Shown: positions 8,218 through 18,053, numbered from the stretch's first letter. The stretch: DNA of 64,000 nucleotides from Bacillota bacterium (GCA_023443515.1 JAEZUC010000058.1:1-64000), one strand, 5' to 3'. Translations and numbers: made by a program. Notes: generated by a model not told the origin, from the sequence alone.

Positions 8218-9678
8218 ATGGATATAACCAGGTTAACCATTAAAGAGGCCAGAGGGCTTCTTGATAATAAAGAAATAAGTGCTGTTGAGCTCACCCGTAT
8301 GTATTTGGACAGAATTAACCTACTTGACGGTAAAGTAGAATCCTATCTTTCAGTTACTGAAGGTATGGCGTTAGAGCATGCCCAACAGGCCCAGAATATT
8401 ATAGACAGCGGTAAATCATCTATGCTTACAGGTATTCCGCTAAGCATAAAAGACAATATATGTATTGAAGGAACAAAAACTACATGTGCTTCAAAAATGC
8501 TTGAGGACTTTGTATCGCCATATACAGCAACATCGGTAAATAAGCTTCTGGCAGACAATGCAATTATTCTTGGAAAAACGAATCTGGATGAATTTGCCAT
8601 GGGTGGCTCTACCGAGAATTCAGCTTTTAAGACAACGAAAAACCCTTTTGACTTATCAAGAGTGCCCGGTGGTTCGTCAGGTGGCTCCGCAGCTTGTGTG
8701 TCTGCTTCTTTAGCGCTTGGTTCTCTTGGTTCTGATACAGGTGGCTCAGTTAGACAGCCTGCCTCCTTCTGCGGTGTTGTTGGTATGAAACCTACTTATG
8801 GGCTGGTTTCCAGATATGGTTTGGTTGCTTTTGCATCCTCCTTTGACCAAATAGGGCCAATTGCTAAAACCGTTGAGGATTGTGCAATAATTCTGGACAG
8901 CATCTGTGGAAATGATCCCAAAGATGCTACTTCCTTAAAATATGAAAACGATTCAAGCTACAGTTCTTCTGTTTCAGGTGATATAAAGGGCTTTAAGATC
9001 GGCTTGCCAAAAGAATACCTGACAGAAGGCTTAAACGCCGAGGTAAAGGAGTCATTATATAAATCCATTGACAAATTGGAGAGTATGGGGGCAAAAATAG
9101 AGGAGTTCTCTATGCCGGTATTGAAACACGCCGTACCTGCCTACTATCTCATGTCCTCTGCCGAGGCAAGTTCCAATCTATCCAGGTATGACGGTGTAAA
9201 ATACGGCTATAGAGCAGATAACTGTAAATCCTTTAATGAGCTAATCGGCAAATCAAGAGCTGAAGGCTTTGGAAAAGAGGTCAAGAGAAGAATCCTTCTT
9301 GGAACCTACGCTCTTGCCTCAGGTTACTACGATGCTTATTACAAAAAAGCTCTCAAGCTTAGAACATTAATAAGTAATGGCTTCAATGAGGCTTTTTCAA
9401 AATATGATGTGGTTCTGCACCCTACTGCTCCTGAAACTGCATTTAAAATAGGGCAGAATACAAACAATCCCCTTACAATGTATCTTGCAGATATCTACAC
9501 TGTTGCTGTAAATATAGCGGGACTTCCTTCTATATCAGTCCCATGCGGGTATGATTCAAAGGGACTTCCTATAGGTCTTTCTTTTACAGGTAAGCCATTG
9601 GGAGAAAAAGAAATATTCAGGGTTGCCGTGAATTTTGAGGCTGAGTTTGCCGATAAATTCAGATTTCCCTCTATTTAG
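8218..9678 (+). CDS. gatA: Asp-tRNA(Asn)/Glu-tRNA(Gln) amidotransferase subunit A
   Basis: GatA is the amidase-signature subunit that hydrolyses glutamine. The catalytic Lys-cisSer-Ser triad is represented by the lysine in GIPLSIKDNI, and the serines in the glycine-serine-rich GGSSGGSAA and GSDTGGSVRQPASFCG. The conserved GLVSRYGLVAFASSFDQIGP follows. The ATG at 8218 is preceded by AAGGAGGT at 5-nt spacing; a TTG-started extension from 8200 overlaps gatC and is unlikely. Length (486 aa) is normal. Confidence 0.96.
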   Translation: MDITRLTIKEARGLLDNKEISAVELTRMYLDRINLLDGKVESYLSVTEGMALEHAQQAQNIIDSGKSSMLTGIPLSIKDNICIEGTKTTCASKMLEDFVSPYTATSVNKLLADNAIILGKTNLDEFAMGGSTENSAFKTTKNPFDLSRVPGGSSGGSAACVSASLALGSLGSDTGGSVRQPASFCGVVGMKPTYGLVSRYGLVAFASSFDQIGPIAKTVEDCAIILDSICGNDPKDATSLKYENDSSYSSSVSGDIKGFKIGLPKEYLTEGLNAEVKESLYKSIDKLESMGAKIEEFSMPVLKHAVPAYYLMSSAEASSNLSRYDGVKYGYRADNCKSFNELIGKSRAEGFGKEVKRRILLGTYALASGYYDAYYKKALKLRTLISNGFNEAFSKYDVVLHPTAPETAFKIGQNTNNPLTMYLADIYTVAVNIAGLPSISVPCGYDSKGLPIGLSFTGKPLGEKEIFRVAVNFEAEFADKFRFPSI

Positions 9679-9693
9679 CAAGAAAGGAGCATA

Positions 9694-11136
9694 ATGATGA
9701 AATATATTCCTACTATAGGCTTGGAAATACATTCGGAATTATCTACAAAATCGAAAATTTTCTGTGATTGTCCTGTAAGTTTCGGAGGTGACCCAAATAC
9801 AAGGTGTTGTCCCGTTTGTACAGGAATGCCCGGAACTTTGCCGGTTCTCAATAAGCAAGCAGTTGAATATACTGTAATGGCAGGCTTGGCCTTAAACTGT
9901 GAGATTAATGAATTTTCGAAAATGGACAGAAAAAATTACTTCTACCCGGATTTACCAAAGGCTTATCAGATATCGCAATTTGATCTTCCTATCTGCAAAG
10001 ATGGCGGATTAACTATAAATACACCTGATGGAGAAAAATTCATCAGAATTGAAAGAATACATTTGGAGGAAGACGCCGGAAAACTTCTCCATGACAGCTA
10101 TGACAGGTACAGCCTTGCAGATTATAATCGTTGCGGAGTTCCTCTGATAGAGATTGTAACCAAACCTGATTTGTCCTCCTCAGAGGAAGCAAGAGAATTT
10201 GTTGAAAAGGTTCGTTTAATGCTCCTCTATTCCGGCGTTTCAGACTGCCGTATGGAGGAAGGTTCTCTGAGAGCTGATGTAAATGTGTCTATCAGACCGG
10301 TTGGTACTGATGAACTTGGCACAAGAACAGAAATGAAAAATATCAACTCCATAAAAGCTATTGCAAGATCTATTGAATATGAAATCAACAGACAGTCAGA
10401 GCTTCTGGACGAAGGTAAAAAAATAATTCAGGAAACAAGACGCTGGGATGACGGCAAAGGAGAAAGCAAGTCTCTCAGGAGCAAGGAAAATGCTCATGAC
10501 TACAGATATTTTCCTGAACCGGATATTGTACCTGTCTCCTTTACAAGAGAGGATATTGAAAAACTGAGAAAATCTCTTCCGGAGCTTCCCGACAAAAGAT
10601 TTGAAAGATATACTAAAGACTATGGAATTAACGAGGCTGATGCCAATCTGCTGCTGACTTCCGTAAGTCTTTCGGATTTCTTTGAAGTTGCTGCAACGGA
10701 ATCGGCAAATCCTAAAACAGCCGCTAATTTTATAGTAGTTGAAGTATTGAGAAGACTCAATGACAGCTGTATTTCACCTGAGGATATTCCATTTGACGGA
10801 AAGCTGCTGGGAAGACTTATAAAGATGATGGACAGCGACGAGATTACTTCAAACAACGCCAAGAAGGTTTTGTCAGAAATGTTTGAAACAGGCAAAGACC
10901 CCGAAGCTATTATAGCTGAAAAGGGCTACAAAATAATAAATGATACTGCTGAAGTAGAAAATACGGTTAAAGAAATACTATCAAATAATGAAAAAGCTGT
11001 TGCGGAATATCTGGAAGGTAAAGAAAAAACTTTTGGGTTTTTGATGGGTCAATGCTCAAGGGCCTTGGCCGGAAGAGGAAATCCCAAAGTTGTTCAGGAA
11101 ATCCTGAGAAGCGAGCTGAACAAGCTTAGAGGTTAA
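9694..11136 (+). CDS. gatB: Asp-tRNA(Asn)/Glu-tRNA(Gln) amidotransferase subunit B
   Basis: GatB binds the mischarged tRNA and activates the acyl group as a phosphate. The start IPTIGLEIHSELST, the zinc site CDCPVSFGGDPNTRCCPVC, MDRKNYFYPDLPKAYQISQ and the SLRADVNVSIRP motif are all diagnostic, and the C-terminal YqeY-like tRNA-binding region ends with VQEILRSELNKL. Two tandem ATGs follow an AAAGGAG site; either can serve. It is the last gene of gatCAB, but the terminator after it also forms the glnN leader. Confidence 0.96.
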   Translation: MMKYIPTIGLEIHSELSTKSKIFCDCPVSFGGDPNTRCCPVCTGMPGTLPVLNKQAVEYTVMAGLALNCEINEFSKMDRKNYFYPDLPKAYQISQFDLPICKDGGLTINTPDGEKFIRIERIHLEEDAGKLLHDSYDRYSLADYNRCGVPLIEIVTKPDLSSSEEAREFVEKVRLMLLYSGVSDCRMEEGSLRADVNVSIRPVGTDELGTRTEMKNINSIKAIARSIEYEINRQSELLDEGKKIIQETRRWDDGKGESKSLRSKENAHDYRYFPEPDIVPVSFTREDIEKLRKSLPELPDKRFERYTKDYGINEADANLLLTSVSLSDFFEVAATESANPKTAANFIVVEVLRRLNDSCISPEDIPFDGKLLGRLIKMMDSDEITSNNAKKVLSEMFETGKDPEAIIAEKGYKIINDTAEVENTVKEILSNNEKAVAEYLEGKEKTFGFLMGQCSRALAGRGNPKVVQEILRSELNKLRG

Positions 11137-11163
11137 GAATTTTACGAAAGCTAATATATTTTT

Positions 11164-11223
11164 GTGAAACAAAGGCGTTTCACTTCCTTAAAAATTTTTT
11201 AAGGGGTGAAATGTCTTTTTTTA
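11164..11223 (+). promoter_or_regulatory. glnN leader: hexaloop hairpin overlapping an intrinsic terminator
   Basis: A perfect 7-bp stem GTGAAAC/GTTTCAC (11164-11170, 11177-11183) closes the hexaloop AAAGGC. From its GGC, the sequence can instead pair with TTAAGGGGTGAAATGTC (11199-11215) to form a terminator followed by T residues from 11216. The alternatives are mutually exclusive, as in ANTAR antitermination. It lies between gatB and glnN, so it may gate read-through from gatCAB. Confidence 0.8.
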
Positions 11224-11274
11224 TATACTACATTGACAATTAATTAAATTTAAATTATTCAAGGAGGGGTTAAC

Positions 11275-13371
11275 ATGGATTTTCGTGTTACAGAAATTTA
11301 TGGAAGTAATGTATTTAATGATGCAGCTATGCGTGAACGTCTTCCCAAAACTACTTATAAGTCTTTAAAAAAGACTATTGATCAAGGTTTAGCACTGGAT
11401 GTAACAGTGGCTGACGTAGTTGCAAGCGCAATGAAGGATTGGGCTATGGAAAAGGGTGCAACACATTTCACCCACTGGTTCCAGCCTATGACTGGTATCA
11501 CTGCTGAAAAGCATGATTCTTTTATTTCTCCTACGGATGACGGAAAGGTCATTATGGAATTTACCGGCAAGGATCTTGTAAAGGGTGAGCCTGATGCTTC
11601 CTCCTTCCCTTCCGGCGGACTCAGAGCCACTTTTGAAGCCAGAGGCTATACTGCTTGGGACTGTACCTCACCAGCCTTCGTAAAAGACGGAACTCTTTAC
11701 ATTCCAACTGCCTTTTGCTCATACACAGGAGAAGTTTTAGACAAAAAGACTCCTTTGCTCCGCTCAATGGAAGCTCTGAACAAACAGGCCCTCAGAATTT
11801 TGAAACTATTTGGAAACACTACTGCAACAAGGGTTACTACTACCGTAGGTCCTGAGCAGGAATACTTCCTGATTGACAGAGACTTGTATAAAAAGAGAAA
11901 AGACTTAATTTTCACAGGAAGAACCCTTTTCGGCAACAGGCCTCCAAAGGGACAGGAGTTGGAAGATCATTACTTTGGAAACATCAAGGAAAGAATCTCC
12001 AACTACATGAAGGATCTCGATAAAGAACTGTGGGAACTGGGAATTGCAGCTAAAACAAAGCACAATGAAGTTGCTCCCGCTCAACACGAATTGGCTCCTA
12101 TATTCACAACTTCAAACATAGCAACCGACCACAACCAGCTGACTATGGAGCTAATGCAGAAAATAGCGCTCAGACACAACCTCGTATGCCTGCTCCATGA
12201 AAAACCATTTGCAGGTGTTAACGGTTCAGGTAAGCATAACAACTGGTCAATGTCCACAAATGACGGTCAGAACCTTTTGGAGCCGGGATCAACTCCCCAT
12301 GAAAATGTTCAGTTCCTTGTTTTCCTGTGCGCAGTTCTTAAAGCTGTTGACGAATACCAGGATTTGATGCGTCTTTCAGTAGCATCTGCCGGAAATGACC
12401 ACAGACTAGGTGCTAATGAAGCTCCTCCTGCAATAGTATCAATGTTCCTTGGAGATCAACTAACAGACATCCTCACTCAGCTTGAAAACGGAAAAGCTAA
12501 GGGCAAAGCATACAACTCTATTCTTGAAACAGGTGTTGCAAGCTTGCCAAAGCTTCCTAAAGATACAACTGACCGTAACAGAACATCACCATTTGCATTT
12601 ACAGGTAACAAATTTGAATTCAGAATGCTTGGGTCTTCTGCTTCTATTGCCGGTTCTAACTTTGTGCTGAATACAATAGTTGCCGAAGTCCTTCAAAAGT
12701 TTGCTGACACTCTGGAGGCACAAAGTGATCTTTCCAGTGCAGTTACAGACTTGATTTCTGAAACAATCAAGGATCACAAGCGTATAATATTCAATGGTAA
12801 CAACTACACCGATGAATGGGTGGCAGAAGCAGAAAGCAGAGGATTGCTTAACCTCAAGTCAACTGTTGAATGTATACCTACATTCGTAAAAGATAAAAAC
12901 GTAGCTGTATTTGTTAAGCATGGTGTTCTCAGTAAATCAGAAATTGAATCCAGATATGAAATATTACTTGAAAACTATGTTAAAACAATTAATATCGAAG
13001 CTTTGACTATGATATCAATGGCAAAAACAGAACTTCTTCCTGCTGCATTCAAATTCAGCAAGGATTTGTCCGACACGATAAATTCCGTAAAAGCTACCGG
13101 AATGTCAGTTGAAGTATCAGCACAGTCTTCGGTTCTTAAGGAGCTGTCACCTGTACTAAGCTCTTTCGCTTCAAATATACACTCTTTGAAGAAAGCCGTA
13201 GAAAAAGCAAGTGCTGAAAACACAAGTGCATTAAAAGAGGCAGAGGCATTCAGTAAAATTGTAGTACCTGCTATGGAAGCACTGAGAGCTGATGCAGATA
13301 AGCTGGAAACAATTATTCCAAAAGACCTATATCCTTTCCCTTGTTATGCTGACTTACTTTTTAACATATAG
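11275..13371 (+). CDS. glnN: Glutamine synthetase type III
   Basis: At 698 aa this is the long GSIII class found in Bacteroides, cyanobacteria and clostridia. Diagnostic segments include HWFQPMTGITAEKHDSF, FPSGGLRATFEARGY, TVGPEQEYFLID, KHNEVAPAQHELAP, NGSGKHNNWSMST and NDHRLGANEAPPAIVS, with a long helical C-terminal extension. An AAGGAGGGG ribosome site precedes the ATG. It provides a second route to glutamine beside GSI; the leader suggests both the glt-glnA operon and glnN respond to the same antiterminator. Confidence 0.95.
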   Translation: MDFRVTEIYGSNVFNDAAMRERLPKTTYKSLKKTIDQGLALDVTVADVVASAMKDWAMEKGATHFTHWFQPMTGITAEKHDSFISPTDDGKVIMEFTGKDLVKGEPDASSFPSGGLRATFEARGYTAWDCTSPAFVKDGTLYIPTAFCSYTGEVLDKKTPLLRSMEALNKQALRILKLFGNTTATRVTTTVGPEQEYFLIDRDLYKKRKDLIFTGRTLFGNRPPKGQELEDHYFGNIKERISNYMKDLDKELWELGIAAKTKHNEVAPAQHELAPIFTTSNIATDHNQLTMELMQKIALRHNLVCLLHEKPFAGVNGSGKHNNWSMSTNDGQNLLEPGSTPHENVQFLVFLCAVLKAVDEYQDLMRLSVASAGNDHRLGANEAPPAIVSMFLGDQLTDILTQLENGKAKGKAYNSILETGVASLPKLPKDTTDRNRTSPFAFTGNKFEFRMLGSSASIAGSNFVLNTIVAEVLQKFADTLEAQSDLSSAVTDLISETIKDHKRIIFNGNNYTDEWVAEAESRGLLNLKSTVECIPTFVKDKNVAVFVKHGVLSKSEIESRYEILLENYVKTINIEALTMISMAKTELLPAAFKFSKDLSDTINSVKATGMSVEVSAQSSVLKELSPVLSSFASNIHSLKKAVEKASAENTSALKEAEAFSKIVVPAMEALRADADKLETIIPKDLYPFPCYADLLFNI

Positions 13372-13402
13372 GTTATATAGAAAATAAAATATAATTGTAT
13401 TA

Positions 13403-13456
13403 GACAAATAGGGGCAATACGTATCAATCTACTACTGTCCCCTTTTGTCGTTTTTT
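13403..13456 (+). terminator. Intrinsic terminator of glnN
   Basis: GACAAATAGGGG (13403-13414) pairs with CCCCTTTTGTC (13439-13449) and is followed by GTTTTTT. It lacks the AAWGGY hexaloop block, so it is likely a plain terminator. Confidence 0.8.
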
Positions 13457-13488
13457 AATATTTATAATGAAACGGAGAGAAGTTTATA

Positions 13489-15018
13489 ATGAAAAACTCT
13501 TCCTATATAGTTGCAAGCTGTCTTTTTATTCTGGTATCAACTTTTTTGGTATGTTTTTCAGGTTTAAATGTTTATATTAAGCTAATATTGAATCTTATTG
13601 TATTTATAGTTTACCTTTTTATTTTATGGAAGCTCATCCACGGAAAATTAAAACTATATACCGACAGAATTAAAAAATTGAAAAGCGACCTTAAAAGATT
13701 CAATTTTGAAGTTCAGGTTACCTCCAGCCAAATTTCATCTGTTTCTGAAAATATTACTGTAACAATGGATGAAAACAATGAATTTGCTAAATATGTATAT
13801 GATGAAGTTAAGGAAATGGCAAATAAAAACGGACATGCATACAGCAGTATAACAAACACCCTTTCTGAAGTCAGAAACATTGTAGATTTGTTGGACAACG
13901 CAAAAGAAATAACCGGTCAAATGATTGAAAAAAGCTCAATTTCCAAGGATACAGTCAGATTGAGCCTGGAAGAAATAATGCAGATTGTCAAGACTATAGA
14001 TAGTATCCACGAATCTTCCAATAAAACTCTCGCAAATATGGAACGACTTCAGAAAACCTCCGGTGAAATCGAACATATTCTGGAGACTGTCAGCAGTATT
14101 TCCAAGCAAACTCAGCTTTTGGCACTAAATGCAACCATTGAATCTGCCCGTGCAGGGGAACATGGAAAGGGCTTTGCCGTCGTGGCAGCTGAAATTCATA
14201 AACTCGCAGATAATACAAGCAAATCCGTGGAAGAAATAGGTTCCTTGATTAAATCCATACATGGAGAAGTAGGAAATGTATATACTGTTGTAAGAGAAAA
14301 TGCCTCCAGGGTTGATGAGGGTATTTCTGCAACAAAAAGCATTGAAAAATATCTGGAGAGAATTGATTCTTCCTTTAACGATGTATTTGGCATGATGGAT
14401 AAAATAAGCTCCTTATCCCAGCAGGAGGTTGTCATTGCACAAAATGTGGGAAATCAGATTAGGGATGTAGAAGATGTTTTGTCTGCAACTTCACGGTCCG
14501 TGGATGATGTTTGTTCGTCTGTGCACCAGCAGAAAAAGAACATAGAAGAAATCTCGTCTATGGGTATACGGCTTAACGAAGCCTCCTCTACCCTGTCCGA
14601 ACTGTTTTCAGGTGAAGCGGAAGATGTTGAAGCACTTGGCAACGACGCTATGGACAAGGCAAAAAGTACTCTTTCAATTATACATAATGAAGTTTGTTCT
14701 AAAAATGAAATCGTAAATTCTAAAGATAGCGCCATTCATGAAGGAGTTTTAGGTGATTTTAAAAATAGGTACCCTTATGTGGAAGCAATATGGACCAATG
14801 ATAAAAAGGGTCGTTTTATATGCTCATTACCAAAAGCCGGAATAGCAAACGCCAATGTCCGTGAATGGTTCAAGCGGAGTATTAAAGGAGAAAATTTTGT
14901 ATCCTCAATATATATTTCTGCCATAACCAGAAATCCGTGTATTACAGTTTCATCTCCAATTAAAGCTGAAACAGGTGAAATCGTTGGAGTAGTAGGTATT
15001 GATATCAACATTCATTAA
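13489..15018 (+). CDS. Methyl-accepting chemotaxis protein with C-terminal sensor-like domain
   Basis: Two hydrophobic segments (about residues 6-25 and 31-49) anchor the protein with almost no extracellular loop. A long coiled-coil signalling domain follows, with the conserved hairpin tip around QLLALNATIESARAGEHGKG and the downstream FAVVAAEI. The last 100 residues (from about 405) read as a Cache/PAS-like sensor: YPYVEAIWTNDKKGRF, then IYISAITRNPCITVSSPI and GEIVGVVGIDI. The receptor thus seems to sense in the cytoplasm, after rather than before its signalling domain. It sits alone between glnN and asnB; its ligand is unknown. Confidence 0.88.
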   Translation: MKNSSYIVASCLFILVSTFLVCFSGLNVYIKLILNLIVFIVYLFILWKLIHGKLKLYTDRIKKLKSDLKRFNFEVQVTSSQISSVSENITVTMDENNEFAKYVYDEVKEMANKNGHAYSSITNTLSEVRNIVDLLDNAKEITGQMIEKSSISKDTVRLSLEEIMQIVKTIDSIHESSNKTLANMERLQKTSGEIEHILETVSSISKQTQLLALNATIESARAGEHGKGFAVVAAEIHKLADNTSKSVEEIGSLIKSIHGEVGNVYTVVRENASRVDEGISATKSIEKYLERIDSSFNDVFGMMDKISSLSQQEVVIAQNVGNQIRDVEDVLSATSRSVDDVCSSVHQQKKNIEEISSMGIRLNEASSTLSELFSGEAEDVEALGNDAMDKAKSTLSIIHNEVCSKNEIVNSKDSAIHEGVLGDFKNRYPYVEAIWTNDKKGRFICSLPKAGIANANVREWFKRSIKGENFVSSIYISAITRNPCITVSSPIKAETGEIVGVVGIDINIH

Positions 15019-15064
15019 AATTTAAAGCACAATTTACCTCACTTTTTCATATACTAATAAGAGC

Positions 15065-15100
15065 ATGGGACAATGGCGTCAGCGATGATAATTGTCCCAT
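15065..15100 (+). promoter_or_regulatory. asnB: asnB leader hairpin with ANTAR-type hexaloop
   Basis: A perfect 10-bp stem ATGGGACAAT/ATTGTCCCAT (15065-15074, 15091-15100) can form. Inside its 5' arm, GAC/GTC (15069-15071, 15078-15080) can instead close the hexaloop AATGGC (15072-15077), identical to the glt leader. The T tract after the long stem is weak (TGTCTTGT), so termination here is less certain than in the other leaders. Confidence 0.55.
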
Positions 15101-15139
15101 TGTCTTGTATTGATATGAATATTTTCTGGAGGATTAAAT

Positions 15140-16636
15140 ATGTGCTCAATTCTTGGTTTGGTAAATTTTAAAGATGGTACAAAGAGCATCTCTCATGAAA
15201 CCCTTGAGGCTATGAGACTCACTACTGTTCACAGAGGCCCTGATCAACACGGTTTTTTCAGAGATGATTATGTTTGTTTTGGTCATAACAGACTCGCCGT
15301 TATTGACGTTGCCAACGGTTTACAGCCTATGACTGCTGTTTTCGAGGGTAAATCCTATACTATTGTTTACAACGGCGAGCTTTATAACTCAAATGAATTG
15401 CGGTCAGAGCTTGAAAATCTGGGAGTGGAATTTAAAACCCACTGCGATACGGAAGTCTTGCTTTATTCCTACATACTTTGGGGTATGGGATGTTCAGAAA
15501 AACTTAACGGTATTTTTGCTTTTGCAGTTTATGATGATGATAAAAAACAGATTTATGTTTCCAGAGACAGAATGGGCGTAAAACCGTTTTTTTATACTTT
15601 TATCGGAAATACTTTAATTTTCTCTTCAGAAGTAAAAGCAATTTTGAAACATCCCAGCATTAAAGCGGAGCTTGACAGTGAAGGTGTTTGGCAACTGTTA
15701 TATCTCTCCCCCATGCGTCCGTCCAATAGCGGAATCTTCAAAAATATTTATGAAATATCTCCGGGGTTTCATGGTATTTTTAACCGTAACGGTCTTGAAT
15801 TACGCAAGTACTGGTCTTTACAAGCTTACGAGCTGGAGGATAGTGAAAAAACTATTGTAGAAAAAACAAAATTTTATCTCACAGATGCAATACAAAGGCA
15901 ATTAGTTTCTGATGTGCCCTTATGTACTTTATTGTCCGGGGGACTTGACTCTTCGGTAGTAACAGCTGTTGCACGGGCGGACAAGAAAAACGGAGATTTA
16001 CTGAGTACTTACTCCTTTGAATATGAAGGAAATAAGGAGCATTTTACTTCTACAAGCTTCCAGCCCGAAAGCGATGACAGTTACGCGGTCTGGCTGAGTG
16101 AGTATCTTGGCACAGACCATACCGTCCTTACCGTAAGCCAGCAAACTATCTCAGACCTGCTTTATGATGCTGTAAAGTACAGAGACTACCCCGGTATGGC
16201 GGACATAGACTCCTCACTGCTTTATTATTGCAAACAGATAAAAAAAAGACATACTGTCGCTTTAAGCGGTGAATGTGCTGATGAAATATTCGGTGGATAT
16301 CCATGGTTCTACAAGCCGGAAATGCTCCACCGCAACTTTTTCCCATGGATACATGATCCTGAATCAAGGATTTTCCTGTTTAATGCTGATTTTGCAAAAC
16401 CAAAGAAAGGTATGGATTTTGTAAATCAGATGTACCGTGACAGCGTAAATGCTTGCCCTGTTATAGGGAACGAAACTGAGGAAATGAAGACTGCAAGGCT
16501 GGCAAATTGGCTTTCTGTAAACTGGTTTATGGTATCTCTTTTGGAAATAAAGGATATAAAAGAAAAACATAATGGAATAAATCTGTATTCTACAAACTCA
16601 TTCCATTATATCAAATATAACCTTTTTAATTGTTAA
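15140..16636 (+). pseudogene. asnB: Asparagine synthetase (glutamine-hydrolysing), 5' part, interrupted by the 16-kb element
   Basis: The gene starts with the amidotransferase nucleophile Met-Cys-Ser-Ile-Leu-Gly and continues through the synthetase domain, including the ATP pyrophosphatase loop SGGLDSSVV and GECADEIFGGYPW. Genuine AsnB sequence ends at Glu469 (codon 16544-16546) inside the conserved motif that should read LLERKDRMSM. The following 29 codons belong to the inserted element and end at 16636. The missing C-terminal 140 residues are at 32572-32994. Joined at GAA the protein would be 609 aa, a normal AsnB length. The truncated product keeps the glutaminase domain and the ATP loop but lacks the conserved KDRMSM region, so synthesis of asparagine is probably lost while the element is present. 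Confidence 0.93.
16521..16569 (+). other. attL: left junction of the asnB element
   Basis: Intact asnB sequence runs up to GAA at 16544-16546, then changes to element sequence. The element half-site (16547-16569) contains ATAAAGG, ATATAAAAG and AAAAACA. These are inverted copies of segments in the half-site at the right junction. The shared GAA recurs at 32569-32571. Confidence 0.85.
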
Positions 16637-16642
16637 AAGGAA

Positions 16643-17992
16643 TCATGTGTTAATTTCACTTACGACATTTGTTCCTTTCTTTGGTTCAATAACTGACTTA
16701 TACCACTTATCGCTTTTATATCTGGTATACATTAGAATAAACCTTGCAATTTCTTCTGCAAATCGTCCAATGCACACGCCCCAGAAGCCCATATTCAGCA
16801 AAAAGCCCAAGATATATGCACAAGGTATCCCTACAAGGAATACGACTGCAAAATTTGCGTACATTGTGAATCTTGTGTCATTACCACCCTTTAAAATACC
16901 ATTATCAAGTATAAAATTGACTATTTTGGCAGGCTGAATAAATCCAAAAAATACAAGTCCCCATTTAGCTAATTCAATAGATTCGTTACTTATGTTTCTA
17001 AATATACCCTGAACGGAAAATCCGAGCAAAGTGAATAAAAATATATATGCAACTGATAATACTGCTCCTATTTTTAGTATTTCCTTTGTAGCCCTGTGCA
17101 TTTGTTCATATTTTTTTGCTCCAATTTCCTGTCCGATTATTGTTAGCCCGGAAACAGTCAGCCCAAAAGCAAACATAACAAAAATATCCTCAATACTTAG
17201 GATCACCTGATTAGCAACCAACTCTCTGGTACCAAGCCTTGTGAACAGTATCGTATAAGCAAAAGCACCTGCTGCCCAACATGTCTCACTGATTGTTACC
17301 GGAATAGAGAGTTTTATTACTTTGAAGAAAGATGCTACAGACAACGTTAAAAAGTGTTTTATGTAAAACTTTATTTTATTATCAGTAAAAAACAAGCAGT
17401 ATAATATGAGTATAAAATTTATTATTTTAGATATTAAAGTTGCAACTGCGGCTCCTTCTACTCCCATAGGCTTAATCCACATAAATCCAAATATTAATAT
17501 ATAGTTAAGCAAAGTATTTATGCAAATAGCAGTAAATGTAATAATCATCGGAGTCTTGGTATTGCCTATTGAACGAAAAATTGCAACTATGAGGATTACC
17601 AATAAATTTATAGGTATAGATATAGCCATTATTTTCAGAAACACGCTTCCCTGCTGGATGACCTCTTTGTTAGCGCCCATAATTCCTAGAATATTGTCAG
17701 AAAAGTTATAAATAAGCACTGCAGAGGTTATACCAAATAAAATACCGAAAATGAAAAGCTGTCCTGAAATCTCTGATACTTTTTTCTTATCTCCATTGCC
17801 GTAATGCTGAGAAATCAATATTGACCCGCCTATACCCACAGTACCGTATATGACTATCAATAACGAAATAATCTTATTTGACAAGCTTACTCCCGCCATT
17901 GCTGTTTCTCCCAGATTACTCACAAAAACTGTATCAATAAGCCCGAAGCATAGTTGCAACACCATCTCAATGCTTGCAGGCAGACTTAACAT
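16643..17992 (-). CDS. MATE family efflux transporter
   Basis: This is a 449-aa membrane protein with about 12 hydrophobic segments in two similar halves, as in multidrug/cation antiporters of the MATE family. Motifs include SLPASIEMVLQLCFGLIDTV at the start, GIGGSILISQHYG, and SIGNTKTPMIITF. The nearest ATG (17992) is 34 nt from the strong AAGGAGGTGG site. In frame, an ATA at 18019 lies 7 nt after GGAGG, adds nine residues (IDSLRKRII) that fit the family N-terminus, and may be the original start, mutated or used as AUA. It is the leftmost cargo gene of the element and probably exports a product of the neighbouring enzymes. Confidence 0.88.
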   Translation of the reverse strand: MLSLPASIEMVLQLCFGLIDTVFVSNLGETAMAGVSLSNKIISLLIVIYGTVGIGGSILISQHYGNGDKKKVSEISGQLFIFGILFGITSAVLIYNFSDNILGIMGANKEVIQQGSVFLKIMAISIPINLLVILIVAIFRSIGNTKTPMIITFTAICINTLLNYILIFGFMWIKPMGVEGAAVATLISKIINFILILYCLFFTDNKIKFYIKHFLTLSVASFFKVIKLSIPVTISETCWAAGAFAYTILFTRLGTRELVANQVILSIEDIFVMFAFGLTVSGLTIIGQEIGAKKYEQMHRATKEILKIGAVLSVAYIFLFTLLGFSVQGIFRNISNESIELAKWGLVFFGFIQPAKIVNFILDNGILKGGNDTRFTMYANFAVVFLVGIPCAYILGFLLNMGFWGVCIGRFAEEIARFILMYTRYKSDKWYKSVIEPKKGTNVVSEINT

Positions 17993-18053
17993 GATAATTC
18001 TTTTTCTTAAACTATCTATATAGCCACCTCCTTATAAAAACAACATGATAGTT

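Noticed and set aside
11231..11262. TTGACA followed by TATTCA just before glnN as a promoter
   Set aside because: The implied start site would fall in or after the ribosome site, leaving no leader; likely chance in AT-rich DNA.
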